A stretch of 64,000 nt of DNA from Pseudomonas sp. GR 6-02 (lineage in GTDB: Bacteria; Pseudomonadota; Gammaproteobacteria; Pseudomonadales; Pseudomonadaceae). Each line of letters starts with the position of its first letter. The stretch's first letter is position 1. The translations under genes were made by a program, and so were the position numbers. Positions 35,729 through 44,961 of this stretch are shown in pieces. The notes under the pieces were generated by a model that worked only from the letters and a program-made list of their open reading frames with translations, was not told the origin of the DNA and did not search any database. The DNA lies in assembly GCF_001655615.1 (NCBI RefSeq), contig NZ_CP011567.1:2675001-2739000 (forward strand), written 5' to 3'.

Positions 35729-37177
35729 ATGAGTGTACCTATCTCGATCAACAGCTCCACGGAGCTCAAGCGTGGCGCCCTGGGCGTCGGGTTCATCATC
35801 TTCTTCGTGGTGTCGGCGGCGAGTCCTTTAAGTGTGATCGCCGGTGGCTTCCCGATTGGCATCATGTTGGGTAACGGTGCCGGTACTCCGGCATTGCTGA
35901 TCCTGGCGTTGCTGGTGCTGCTCGCGTTCTCGGTGGGTTACACCACCATGTCCCGGCACCTGACCAATGCCGGCGGTTTTTATGCGTTCACCTCACGTGG
36001 TTTGGGTGGCCTGGCAGGCGGCGCGGCCGGGGTGTTGGCGATGTTTGCCTATAACATTCTTCAGGTCGGGTTGTATGGCATGTTCGGTGGGGTCGTCAGT
36101 GGCACCATGGAAAGTGTATTTGGGCTGGTGTTGCCGTGGTGGTCCTACTCGCTGATGGCGATGGCGAGCATTGCGATTCTGGGCTATCGCAAGATCGACC
36201 TTTCTGCGCGGGTGCTGTCGGTGGTGGTAATCGCCGAGTACCTGGCGATCCTGATCCTGGATTTTTCCATCCTCAAATCCGGCGGCGACAGCGGCATCAA
36301 CCTTGATGCGTTTGATCGCGGTCATGTGTTCAGCGGCACACCGTCAATCGGCTTGCTGTTCTGCTTCGCGGCATTTATCGGCTTTGAGGCGACGACTATT
36401 TACGGCGAAGAGGCCAAGAACCCGCAGCGTACTATCCCGATTGCCACCTACAGTTCTGTGTTGCTGATCGGTGGGTTCTACGCGCTGTCGGTGTGGTCGA
36501 TGGTGGTGGGCGTGGGCGCGGACAAGATCGTGCCGATGCTGCAGGCCTTGCAGGATCCCACGACGTTTATCTACGGCATGTCCGATCACTTTGTCGGCCC
36601 CTGGCTGACTCAGATTATCCGGGTGCTGTTCATGGTGAGTATCTATGCCGGCCTCCTGGCCTTTCATAACGCCGCCGCGCGTTATTTTTACGCGATCGGC
36701 CGTGATGGCCTGTTGCACAGTCTGTTGGGCACCACTCACCGCGTGCATCAGAGCCCCCATATGGGTTCGGTGTTGCAGAGCCTGATTGCTGCTGTGGTGG
36801 TACTGATTTTCGCTGCATTGGATGCGGACCCGATCCTGCAACTGTTCGCCTGGTTCTCCAACCTCGCCACCCTCTGCGTCATTTTACTGATGGCGCTGAC
36901 GTCGGTAGCGGTCTGCGTCTACTTTCAGCGTCATCCCGAGCTTAACGTCGGGATATGGCGCGGGCGCATCCTGCCTGTTTTCTCCTCCCTGGCATTGGTG
37001 CTCGTGCTGGGGCTGGCGGTGGTGCATTTCGACGTGTTGACCGGGGCCAGCCAGCTATTGTCCTACGGACTCTGCGCCATCATTCCCGCGGCCCTGATCA
37101 TCGGCGTCATGCTCGCCGCGCGCTTGCGAAAGATCTCCCCGCAACGGTTTCTTGCCTTGGGCAGCCACAAGCTTTAA
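35729..37177 (+). CDS. APC-family amino acid/amine permease (copy 2)
   Basis: 482 aa, the paralogue of the permease at 30484. About 36 substitutions by my count (about 92% identity); the first 330 residues differ at about 8 positions and the last 150 at about 28. Some stretches are identical at DNA level for over 150 bp (for example from about 35892 and from about 36236), between stretches with many changes, which looks like gene conversion. The ATG at 35729 matches copy 1 in context (AATAAGGTCAACAAC). The next gene is an ALDH. Confidence 0.9.
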   Translation: MSVPISINSSTELKRGALGVGFIIFFVVSAASPLSVIAGGFPIGIMLGNGAGTPALLILALLVLLAFSVGYTTMSRHLTNAGGFYAFTSRGLGGLAGGAAGVLAMFAYNILQVGLYGMFGGVVSGTMESVFGLVLPWWSYSLMAMASIAILGYRKIDLSARVLSVVVIAEYLAILILDFSILKSGGDSGINLDAFDRGHVFSGTPSIGLLFCFAAFIGFEATTIYGEEAKNPQRTIPIATYSSVLLIGGFYALSVWSMVVGVGADKIVPMLQALQDPTTFIYGMSDHFVGPWLTQIIRVLFMVSIYAGLLAFHNAAARYFYAIGRDGLLHSLLGTTHRVHQSPHMGSVLQSLIAAVVVLIFAALDADPILQLFAWFSNLATLCVILLMALTSVAVCVYFQRHPELNVGIWRGRILPVFSSLALVLVLGLAVVHFDVLTGASQLLSYGLCAIIPAALIIGVMLAARLRKISPQRFLALGSHKL

Positions 37178-37266
37178 GGCCGCACTCGTTACTGCTCGAC
37201 TAACCAGACAATTCCAGCCTGCCGTTGCTCGGCATGGCTCGTCAGTGTGTGAAAGGAAGGTTTCAA

Positions 37267-38700
37267 ATGCACAACTACAAGATGCTCATCAATGGCGTTC
37301 AGGTCGCCGGTGAACAGGGCCAGTTTGATGTGATCAACCCGGCCACCGGTGCTGCATTCGCCCAATGCCCCGCCGGCTCGCTGGCGCAACTCGACCAGGC
37401 GGTCGACGCTGCACAAGCGGCGTTCAAAAGCTGGCGGCACAGCACCCACGCAGACCGTTGCGAGCGCCTGTTGGCGGTTGCGGCGGATATCGAGCGGGAG
37501 GCAGAGTCACTGGCCCGACTGATTGTGCTGGAACAAGGTAAACCACTGGAACTGGCGTTTTCCGAAGTCATGGGGTCCGCCGCCTGGACCCGCTATGCGG
37601 CCGGGCAGGAGATTGCCGTGGAGCTGGTGGAGGAAACCCCCACCCAGCGGATCGAGTTGCATCGCAAGCCTTTGGGTGTGGTGGCGTCGATTACGCCGTG
37701 GAACTGGCCGTTCATGATCGCCGTCTGGCACATCATGCCGGCGCTGCGAGCCGGTAACTGTGTGATCAGCAAACCGTCGAGCCTGACCCCGCTGAGCACC
37801 TTGCGCCTGGTGGAGATCATCGCCCGCCATGTGCCTCACGGCGTGATCAATTGCCTGACGGGTGAGCAAGGTTTCGGCAGCGCAATCACTTCGCACACCG
37901 GCATTCAGAAGATTGTGTTCACCGGCTCGACCGCCACCGGACAAAGCGTCATGCGCGGCGCCGCCAACAACCTCAAGCGCCTGACGCTGGAGCTGGGTGG
38001 TAACGACGCGGCAATCGTTCTGCCCGGTACGCCGGTTGAGGCGGTGGTCGAGGAGATTTTCCAGGCGGCGTTTCTCAACATGGGCCAGACCTGCGCGGCC
38101 CTCAAGCGCCTGTATATCCACGAATCGCAGTACCAGGCCTTTGCTGATGCGCTGACCCTGATTGCGACGCGCCAAGTGGTGGGCGATGGCCTGGAAGCTG
38201 GCGTCACCTTTGGACCGGTGCAAAACCTTGAGCAATTGGAGCTTGTCGACGCGCTGGTCGCTGACGCGCGGGCACAAGGCGCACGCGTGCTGTGCGGCGG
38301 CGCGCGTCTGGATCGCCCCGGTTTCTTTTATCCGCCGACCCTGGTCGCGGACGTGACAGATGGCCAGCGTCTGGTCGACGAGGAACAGTTCGGTCCTGTG
38401 TTGCCTTTGATCGCGTACCGGGATGTCGAGGATGTACTGCGGCGCGCCAATGCCGGCGACATGGGGCTGGGCGGATCGGTCTGGGGGCCGGATGTCGAGC
38501 AGGCCCAGGCACTGGCCAGCCGCCTGGAAAGCGGCGTTGCCTGGGTCAATTGCCACGCGCAGATTCAGCCGAACACACCGTTTGGCGGCAGCAAGATGTC
38601 CGGGTTTGGCGTCGAGTTCGGCCTTGAGGGGCTGCTGGAGTTCACTGGCCAGCAACTGCTGTTTGTCCGCCCTTTTAAAGGCGCACCACAAGGAGCTTGA
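37267..38700 (+). CDS. NAD(P)-dependent aldehyde dehydrogenase
   Basis: 477 aa. Cofactor blocks PWNWPFMIAVWHIMPALRAGN and FTGSTATGQ, the Glu in LELGGNDA, and the nucleophile Cys in FLNMGQTCAALKR are present. It lies 89 bp after permease 2 and 3 bp before porin 2 and so forms an operon permease-ALDH-porin. The ATG at 37267 has AAGGAAGG 6 bases upstream. Confidence 0.88.
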   Translation: MHNYKMLINGVQVAGEQGQFDVINPATGAAFAQCPAGSLAQLDQAVDAAQAAFKSWRHSTHADRCERLLAVAADIEREAESLARLIVLEQGKPLELAFSEVMGSAAWTRYAAGQEIAVELVEETPTQRIELHRKPLGVVASITPWNWPFMIAVWHIMPALRAGNCVISKPSSLTPLSTLRLVEIIARHVPHGVINCLTGEQGFGSAITSHTGIQKIVFTGSTATGQSVMRGAANNLKRLTLELGGNDAAIVLPGTPVEAVVEEIFQAAFLNMGQTCAALKRLYIHESQYQAFADALTLIATRQVVGDGLEAGVTFGPVQNLEQLELVDALVADARAQGARVLCGGARLDRPGFFYPPTLVADVTDGQRLVDEEQFGPVLPLIAYRDVEDVLRRANAGDMGLGGSVWGPDVEQAQALASRLESGVAWVNCHAQIQPNTPFGGSKMSGFGVEFGLEGLLEFTGQQLLFVRPFKGAPQGA

Positions 38701-38703
38701 GCC

Positions 38704-40029
38704 ATGCGCAATCCATCACGCCATCCCGTGTTTGGTAGCACGCTTGTGTGCACATTGGTGCTATGCGCCATCAATCAGGCCCAGGCCTATGAGTTGTACA
38801 GTGATGAGAGCCGTCACCTCAACGCAGACATGACCGCCGTGTTCGGCCAGTTCAACAGTCGCAAGAACTACGACGGCACACCCGGTGGATCTACCTGGCG
38901 CGAAGGCTTCATCAAGTACGGCTTGAATGGCGACCAGTCCCTGGCGGGCAATGGCACCGCGTATGGGGCATTCGCCCTGGTCAGTTCCGCCACCTGGGGC
39001 GACGGCGACCCAGGCGGCAATTCCCTGGGAACCGAGCGCACAACAAAGATCGAAGACGCCTACCTGGGCTGGCGCTCCGGCGACCTGTTCCCTGCGTTAG
39101 GCAAGGACGGGGTTGATATTTCCGGCGGGCGCCAGGTGGTCAAGCTGGGCCGAGGGTTCCTGATCAACGATGACGGACTGAACCTGGGCGAGGGTCCGGC
39201 CAATGGCACTATGAACCGTGGGGGCGCTTATTACCTGGCTGCACGGCATGCGTTCGATCAAACCGCGCTGTTGCGTCTGGGTGGGCAAGATGGCCTGCAC
39301 GGCAGTCTGGTGTGGCTCAAATCCGACAACCGCGTCCAGGCCGAAACCGAACTGGCCGCCGGCACGCTGGATTACACCACCCAGCCGGGTACGATCGGGT
39401 TGACCTGGGTACACGGCATCGACGTGAGCGATCAATGGGCCACCGACGTTCAACGCCAGCGCAAAGGCATGAACGTCTACAGCGTTCGCGGTGAAGGCGA
39501 TGCGGGCATCGAGAACGTCAGCCTGGCGTTCGAATACGCCTGGCAGGACAAGGACGCCGGGCCTGAGAAAGCCTGGTACGGCGAAGCGGGCTACACCTTC
39601 GCCGATACCGCCTGGGCGCCCAAGGTGACCTATCGCTATACCCGCTATTCACAGAAATGGGATCCGCTGTTCACTGGCTTGAGCATGGGCTACGGCACCT
39701 GGTTCCAGGGCGAAGTCGCCGGAAACTACGCCGGGCCGTTCAACAGCAATACCAGCATTCAGCACGTCGGTCTGAAGGCCACTCCGCTGGAAAACCTGAC
39801 CTTGGGCGCGCTGTACTTCGATTTCGACACGGTGCGTAAAAACAACGCGCTGAACCTCAATGCCCGTGAGCTGGATATCTACGCCGAATGGGCAGCCAAC
39901 CCGCACTTGATCATTACCCCGCTGATTGGCCTCTACAAACCCGATCAGGACTCAACCACGGGTGGCAATCAAGTCGGCGGCAATGGCACCAACCTGTACA
40001 GCCAATTGACGGTGGCTGTTCCGTTCTGA
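38704..40029 (+). CDS. Outer-membrane porin-like protein (copy 2)
   Basis: 441 aa; signal peptide ending AQA, mature start YELYSDESRHLNADMTAVFGQF. The strand pattern, the blocks WREGFIKYGLNGD, KIEDAYLGWRSGDLFPALGKDGVDIS and LGGQDGLHGSLVWLKSDN and the ending LTVAVPF show an outer-membrane barrel homologous to the porin at 22440. Likely entry channel for the substrate of this gene region. Confidence 0.82.
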   Translation: MRNPSRHPVFGSTLVCTLVLCAINQAQAYELYSDESRHLNADMTAVFGQFNSRKNYDGTPGGSTWREGFIKYGLNGDQSLAGNGTAYGAFALVSSATWGDGDPGGNSLGTERTTKIEDAYLGWRSGDLFPALGKDGVDISGGRQVVKLGRGFLINDDGLNLGEGPANGTMNRGGAYYLAARHAFDQTALLRLGGQDGLHGSLVWLKSDNRVQAETELAAGTLDYTTQPGTIGLTWVHGIDVSDQWATDVQRQRKGMNVYSVRGEGDAGIENVSLAFEYAWQDKDAGPEKAWYGEAGYTFADTAWAPKVTYRYTRYSQKWDPLFTGLSMGYGTWFQGEVAGNYAGPFNSNTSIQHVGLKATPLENLTLGALYFDFDTVRKNNALNLNARELDIYAEWAANPHLIITPLIGLYKPDQDSTTGGNQVGGNGTNLYSQLTVAVPF

Positions 40030-40037
40030 CCGCACAT

Positions 40038-40066
40038 CCGCCGCGTCCCCGGTAAGGGACCGGCGG
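40038..40066. terminator. Hairpin between porin 2 and the convergent IclR gene
   Basis: Stem CCGCCG..GTCCC / GGGAC..CGGCGG, loop CGGTAA, 9 bp after the porin stop and 13 bp past the IclR stop. GC-rich, with only CTTG after it, so a bidirectional but modest terminator. Confidence 0.62.
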
Positions 40067-40078
40067 CTTGTCCATAGG

Positions 40079-40837
40079 CTAGGGCGTGGTGGTGTTCGAC
40101 TGATTACGCATATTTTCGGCGATGCGCCGAGTGGTATCCATGACCATTTCGATCACGGTTTCCTGGCGCAGCAGCTTGAAGCTCTGCGTGCTGCCGACGG
40201 CGGACAGGCTGCCAACCACTTCGTCGATGTCCGTCTGGATGATCGGCGCGGCGATGCCGGTCAAGCCCAGGTTGAGTTCATCATGGGTGAGGCAGTAACC
40301 GTCCTTGCGAATCTTTTTCGCGGCCTTGGAGAAGCTTGACCAGTCATAAGGGCAGTCCGGGTCGTTGGCCATATGCTCGTCGAACAAGCGTTGCAAACGG
40401 CGACCTTTCTGAAAGGCGATCAACACCTTGGATTGCGCGCCGCGAAAGAACGGCAGCGGTTGCCCGCGCCCGAACGCAAAGTGGTAGGTGTCGGTGGGTT
40501 CGGCGATGTAGGTGTTGATGATGCGACCGTCATAAAAGACGCTCGCAAACACGGCCAGGCCGGTTTGCGCGGACAGCTCGTGCATCAACTCGCGCCCGGC
40601 AACGAGGATAGGGTCGTACTGACGCATCATCCAGTCCAGTTCGATGACTCGCGGTCCCAAGCCATAACTGCCGGCGTCCACGCGGGTCAGCAGGCCGGCG
40701 TCGCACAAATCCTTGACGTAGCGGTACACGGTCGCACGTGACAGGCCCATGCGCTCGGCAATGGTGTCGGGGTCGATTTTCAATGTCTGTGGACCGAACA
40801 GGTCCAGGACACTCAGCAATTTGCTCAGGCTACTCAT
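40079..40837 (-). CDS. IclR-family transcriptional regulator (copy 2)
   Basis: 252 aa. Winged helix at the N-terminus (DTIAERMGLSRATVYRYVKDLCDAGLL), then the IclR effector domain (GQPLPFFRGAQSKVLIAF, RKDGYCLTHDELNLGLTGIAAPI). Homologue of the IclR gene at 29554. Divergent from the TPP-decarboxylase operon, in whose promoter two inverted repeats lie. Confidence 0.88.
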   Translation of the reverse strand: MSSLSKLLSVLDLFGPQTLKIDPDTIAERMGLSRATVYRYVKDLCDAGLLTRVDAGSYGLGPRVIELDWMMRQYDPILVAGRELMHELSAQTGLAVFASVFYDGRIINTYIAEPTDTYHFAFGRGQPLPFFRGAQSKVLIAFQKGRRLQRLFDEHMANDPDCPYDWSSFSKAAKKIRKDGYCLTHDELNLGLTGIAAPIIQTDIDEVVGSLSAVGSTQSFKLLRQETVIEMVMDTTRRIAENMRNQSNTTTP

Positions 40838-40976
40838 TTCGTTCCTAAAGACGGGGGAGGGCGTGTGCTTCGTTCCGGCGTAGACCAGACATCCCGCAGA
40901 AGCGCCAAGCGCTGGCGCAACACTACCTCAGTGAGAGAAAAACGCAATCTCGGCAGTCTTTCTGGTGCAAATAAAA

Positions 40977-41009
40977 TCGTATAAATCTCACAAAGCGAGA
41001 CAAATACGA
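40977..41009. promoter_or_regulatory. Inverted repeat, candidate IclR operator
   Basis: TCGTAT (40977-40982) and ATACGA (41004-41009) enclose an inner inverted pair CTC/GAG (TCTCACAAAGCGAGA). It lies between the divergent IclR gene and the decarboxylase operon. The 10-mer ATAAATCTCA in it recurs at 41043-41052. Confidence 0.5.
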
Positions 41010-41039
41010 ATTTAATGCTTGTTGGTTGAGTGTTTGTGT

Positions 41040-41056
41040 GTGATAAATCTCATCAC
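41040..41056. promoter_or_regulatory. Second inverted repeat before the decarboxylase
   Basis: GTGAT-AAATCTC-ATCAC, 29 bp before the decarboxylase ATG, sharing ATAAATCTCA with the larger repeat at 40977. A repressor bound here would overlap the transcription start or leader. Confidence 0.42.
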
Positions 41057-41084
41057 TGCAAATGCTCAAGCAAGAGGGCTGAAA

Positions 41085-42626
41085 ATGAATGGTGCGCAAC
41101 TGATAGTGAATGCGGCAGCGGCAAGCGGTATCGAATACTGCTTCGCCAACCCCGGAACCACCGAAATTCCATTGGTGGCGGCCATGGCCAGCGCACCTGC
41201 ACTGAAGCCGGTGTTGTCGTTGTTCGAAGGGGTGTGTACAGGGGCGGCGGATGGGTATGGCCGGATTGCCGGCAAGCCGGCGATGACCCTGACGCACCTG
41301 GGCCCCGGGTTTGCCAATGGCATCGCCAACCTGCACAACGCGCGTCGTGCCAATACCCCTATCGTCAATGTGATCGGTGATCACGCGTCATGGCATGTCA
41401 ACTACGATCCGCCGCTGGCCAGTGACATCCAGGCCTTGGCCGGGACTGTCTCCGGCTGGGTGCGCACCTCGCGCACGGCGTCGGGTATCGGCGAAGATTT
41501 GCAGGAAGCGGTGCGGTCGGCCTGGCAGGCCAAAGGGCAGATCGCCAGCCTGATTCTGCCCATGGACCTGCAAGCCAGCGCAGTGACGCACAACGGCGTG
41601 TTCGCTCCGATGCGGGCGCCGGTTCGCCGGTTTGCCGGTGACCGGGTCGAGACGGTGGCGCAGGCCCTGCGTGACGGGCAGCGCCTGGTGTTTATTGTCG
41701 GGGATGAGGGGTTGTCGGTCGCGGGTCTGGAAGCAGCGGGGCGCCTGGCCCAACTGCCTGGCATGCGCCTGTTTGCCGAGACCTTTCCACGGCTCAGCTA
41801 CCGTGGTGGTGGTTTGCCGGATCTGGATCGCCTGCCGTACTTCCCGGAAGTGGCCATTGAAATCCTTGAGCAGTACGACCAGGTCGTGTGTGCCGGGGTG
41901 CCGGAGCCCATCAGTTATTTCGGCTACGAAGGCATCCCGTCGCGCCTCGCCGAGCGTGAGCGTCTGCTGACGCTGGCCGATGTCGGTGACGATGTAGCCG
42001 GCGCGCTGACGGCGCTGGCCGATGCCCTCAATGCACCGGCCTACGTGCCGACACCGATGGGCATCGAACTGCCGCCAGGCCATGCCGAGCTCACACCTCA
42101 GTCCATCGGCCAGGTTTTAGCCGCATCGCTGCCGGACGACAGCATTGTCTCCGTGGAAGGCGGCACTTGTGGCTATCCGTTTTTCACCGCCTCTGCTAGC
42201 GCCGCGCGGCACCGGGTGTTGACCAATACCGGTGGCGCGATCGGCCAGGGCATTCCGGTGGGGTTCGGCGCCGCCTTGGCGGAGCGGGGCAATCGCGTGT
42301 TCTGCCTGCAATCCGACGGCAGTGCCCAGTACACCATCCAAACCCTGTGGAGCATCGCCCGTGAGCAGGTGCCGGTGGTGATCCTGATTGCCGCCAACCA
42401 TCGCTACGCCATTTTGCAGAACGAACTGCGCCGCTTCGGCATGACTGAAATGGGCCCCGAAGCCCTGCGCCTGACGGTGCTCGATAGCCCGCGGATTGAC
42501 TGGAAGGCGCTGGCCAAGGGCTACGGCGTGCCGGCCTGCACGGTGCACACCAATGCCGAACTGCAACAGGCGCTGGCCAATGCCAATGCCGACGGTGGTC
42601 CTTGCCTGATCGAAATGGCGCTGTGA
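41085..42626 (+). CDS. TPP-dependent enzyme, acetolactate-synthase/benzoylformate-decarboxylase-like
   Basis: 513 aa. The cofactor-activating Glu is Glu48 (SLFEGVCTGAADGYGR). The C-terminal TPP motif reads QSDGSAQYTIQTLW...IAANHRYAIL, with SDG in place of GDG, close to benzoylformate decarboxylase (GDGSANYSISALW). No FAD- or valine-binding small subunit is present, so branched-chain synthesis is unlikely. It probably decarboxylates a 2-keto acid to an aldehyde for the following ALDH. The ATG at 41085 follows AAGAGGG. Confidence 0.82.
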   Translation: MNGAQLIVNAAAASGIEYCFANPGTTEIPLVAAMASAPALKPVLSLFEGVCTGAADGYGRIAGKPAMTLTHLGPGFANGIANLHNARRANTPIVNVIGDHASWHVNYDPPLASDIQALAGTVSGWVRTSRTASGIGEDLQEAVRSAWQAKGQIASLILPMDLQASAVTHNGVFAPMRAPVRRFAGDRVETVAQALRDGQRLVFIVGDEGLSVAGLEAAGRLAQLPGMRLFAETFPRLSYRGGGLPDLDRLPYFPEVAIEILEQYDQVVCAGVPEPISYFGYEGIPSRLAERERLLTLADVGDDVAGALTALADALNAPAYVPTPMGIELPPGHAELTPQSIGQVLAASLPDDSIVSVEGGTCGYPFFTASASAARHRVLTNTGGAIGQGIPVGFGAALAERGNRVFCLQSDGSAQYTIQTLWSIAREQVPVVILIAANHRYAILQNELRRFGMTEMGPEALRLTVLDSPRIDWKALAKGYGVPACTVHTNAELQQALANANADGGPCLIEMAL

Positions 42627-42637
42627 AGGAGTCGATG

Positions 42638-44128
42638 ATGAAACAGTTCGAAGTGCTACCTGCTGTGCAACATTTTCTGTCCCAGCCTGGCCGCCTGTTT
42701 ATCGGTGGCAGTTGGCAGGACGCCGCCGCTGGCCGACGGTTTGCCGTGGAAAACCCGGCAACTGAAGAAACCCTGACGGAAGTGGCCCAAGGTGACGCGA
42801 GTGACGTAGATGCGGCCGTTGCGGCAGCCCGCGCAGCGTTCAACGGCGCCTGGGCGCTGCAGTCTCCCGCCCAGCGCGGTCTGCTGCTGTTTCGACTGGC
42901 GGACCTGTTGGATCAGCACCGCGAGGAGCTGGCGCAGTTGATCACGCTGGAGAACGGCAAGCCCATCTCGGCCGCTCGAGGTGAAGCGGCCAGTGCGGCG
43001 ACCATCATTCGCTATTTCGCCGGCTGGCCGACCAAGATCGAAGGCAGCACGTTGCCTGTATCGCCGGCCAGCGGTGCGCCGATGCTCAACTACACCTTGC
43101 GTGAACCGGTGGGTGTGTGCGCGCTGATCGTACCGTGGAACTTCCCGTTGAACATGTGCGTGTGGAAGCTTGGCCCGGCGCTGGCGACAGGTTGTGTCGC
43201 GGTGCTCAAGCCCGCCGAGCAAACGCCGCTGGTTGCGATTCGACTGGTGCAGTTGATCGAGGCCGCCGGGTTTCCAGCGGGGGTGGTCAACCTGATCACC
43301 GGTCTTGGCGCGGAAACGGGCGGACCGCTGGCGCAGCATCCCGACGTGGACAAAATTGCCTTTACCGGCTCGACCCAGGTCGGTCGGCTGATCGCTCAGG
43401 CGGCCACCAGCAACATGAAAAAGGTCTCGCTGGAATTGGGCGGCAAGTCGCCGAACATCATCTTGCCGGACGCCGATATCGTGCGCGCCGCCAAAGGTGC
43501 CGCCGATGGCATCTTCTACAACCAGGGCCAGGTGTGCACGGCTGCCTCACGTTTATACGTACACGCCAGTGTGCTCGATCAGGTGCTCGAAGAACTTGAG
43601 CGGCATGCCACCGCCCACGTGCTCGGTAATGGTTTGGACCCGGCCACCAGCATGGGCCCACTCGTGTCGGGCCGCCAATTGAGCACGGTCAAAGGCTACC
43701 TGCAACGTGGTCAGGAGGAGGGCGCCGAACTGATCTGCGGTGGCGGCCGTCCCGCCCACCTGGAGCGCGGCCACTTCATTGCGCCCAGCGTGTTCCTTGA
43801 TCGCGCCGAACGTGCCTGTGTCGCCCGCGAAGAGATCTTCGGTCCGGTGCTGACCGTCATGAGCTGGACCGAAATCGACGACCTGGTGCTGCGCGCCAAC
43901 GATTCGCCTTATGGCCTCGCAGCAGGCCTGTGGACCCGCGACTTGCGCTCGGCGCACCGCGTGGCGGCGCAGCTCAAGGCGGGCTCGGTGTGGATCAACT
44001 GCTGGAACGTGGTCGACGCGGCTTCGCCGTTCGGCGGGTACAAGCAATCTGGCTGGGGCCGGGAAATGGGTAAAAACGTGATCGATGCCTACACCGAGAC
44101 CAAGAGCGTCTTCGTCGATCTCGCCTGA
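42638..44128 (+). CDS. NAD(P)-dependent aldehyde dehydrogenase
   Basis: 496 aa. The blocks PWNFPLNMCVWKLGPALATG, KPAEQTPL, FTGSTQVGR, LELGGKSPN and FYNQGQVCTAASR with the nucleophile Cys are typical of betaine/aromatic aldehyde dehydrogenases. It begins 11 bp after the decarboxylase stop (GAAGGAG precedes; ATGs at 42635 and 42638 are both possible). Probably oxidises the aldehyde from the decarboxylase. Confidence 0.88.
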   Translation: MKQFEVLPAVQHFLSQPGRLFIGGSWQDAAAGRRFAVENPATEETLTEVAQGDASDVDAAVAAARAAFNGAWALQSPAQRGLLLFRLADLLDQHREELAQLITLENGKPISAARGEAASAATIIRYFAGWPTKIEGSTLPVSPASGAPMLNYTLREPVGVCALIVPWNFPLNMCVWKLGPALATGCVAVLKPAEQTPLVAIRLVQLIEAAGFPAGVVNLITGLGAETGGPLAQHPDVDKIAFTGSTQVGRLIAQAATSNMKKVSLELGGKSPNIILPDADIVRAAKGAADGIFYNQGQVCTAASRLYVHASVLDQVLEELERHATAHVLGNGLDPATSMGPLVSGRQLSTVKGYLQRGQEEGAELICGGGRPAHLERGHFIAPSVFLDRAERACVAREEIFGPVLTVMSWTEIDDLVLRANDSPYGLAAGLWTRDLRSAHRVAAQLKAGSVWINCWNVVDAASPFGGYKQSGWGREMGKNVIDAYTETKSVFVDLA

Positions 44129-44154
44129 ACCGAATAATCACAAGAGGAAATGCT

Positions 44155-44949
44155 ATGGATCTGGAATTGAAAGGCCGCGTGGCCATCGTCACCGGCGGCG
44201 GTATGGGTATCGGCAAGGAAGTCGCACGTTTTCTGTCCGAGGAGGGCTGCAAGGTGGTGATCTGCGCACGCCGCATGGAGTTTCTCCAACAGGCTGCCGA
44301 AGAGATCACGGCTCAGACCGGCAACGAAGTACTGCCGCTGTACTGCGACACCAATCAGATGTCGGCCGTGTCTGACATGGTCGAAGCTGCGCACAAACAC
44401 TTCGGCCGCATCGACATCCTGGTCAACGGTGCCGCAGCGCCGTCCGGCGTGGTGCGCAATGACATCGAACATGCCGGCGACGACGAGTTGCTGTCGGATC
44501 TCAACACCAAGGTGATCGGCTACTTCCGTTGCGCCAAGGCAGTGACCCCGCACATGAAGGCCGGCGGTTTCGGTCGCATCATCAACATCGGCGGCCTCAC
44601 CGGGCGTAGCAGCAAAGTCCTCTCGGGGATGCGCAACCTGGCGATCGCCCACATGACCAAAACCCTCTCCGACCAGTTGGGCCCTTCGGGCATCACGGTC
44701 AACCTGATCCATCCCGGCGTGGTGGATACCCCGCACATCCAGGAGTTGTACGAGCGCGAAGCGGTCAAGCAAGGCAAGACCTCGGAACAGGTTGAGCAGG
44801 CCTACATCGACGCGACGCCGATTCGCCGCACCCTGGCACCGATTGAAATGGGCTGGCTGATTGGTTTCCTGGCGTCGCCGAAGGCTGGCGCGGTGACCGG
44901 AGAATCCATCGGCATCGACGGCGGTTTGACCCGCGGCATCTACATCTGA
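44155..44949 (+). CDS. SDR-family oxidoreductase
   Basis: 264 aa. Cofactor motif TGGGMGIGKEVA (13-24), NGAA (in place of NNAG), and the C-terminal IHPGVVDTPHI. The usual catalytic Tyr-x3-Lys is not obvious: where YxxxK is expected after NIGGLTGRSSKVLSGMRN the sequence has MRNLAIAHMTK, so the Tyr appears replaced, as in some SDRs acting on unusual substrates. Third gene of the operon. AAGAGGAAA ribosome-binding site. Confidence 0.82.
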   Translation: MDLELKGRVAIVTGGGMGIGKEVARFLSEEGCKVVICARRMEFLQQAAEEITAQTGNEVLPLYCDTNQMSAVSDMVEAAHKHFGRIDILVNGAAAPSGVVRNDIEHAGDDELLSDLNTKVIGYFRCAKAVTPHMKAGGFGRIINIGGLTGRSSKVLSGMRNLAIAHMTKTLSDQLGPSGITVNLIHPGVVDTPHIQELYEREAVKQGKTSEQVEQAYIDATPIRRTLAPIEMGWLIGFLASPKAGAVTGESIGIDGGLTRGIYI

Positions 44950-44961
44950 GGAGCACCAACG

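Noticed and set aside
41085..42626. Acetolactate synthase (ilvB-type)
   Set aside because: No small subunit gene, SDG-type TPP motif and catabolic context favour a benzoylformate-decarboxylase-like role.
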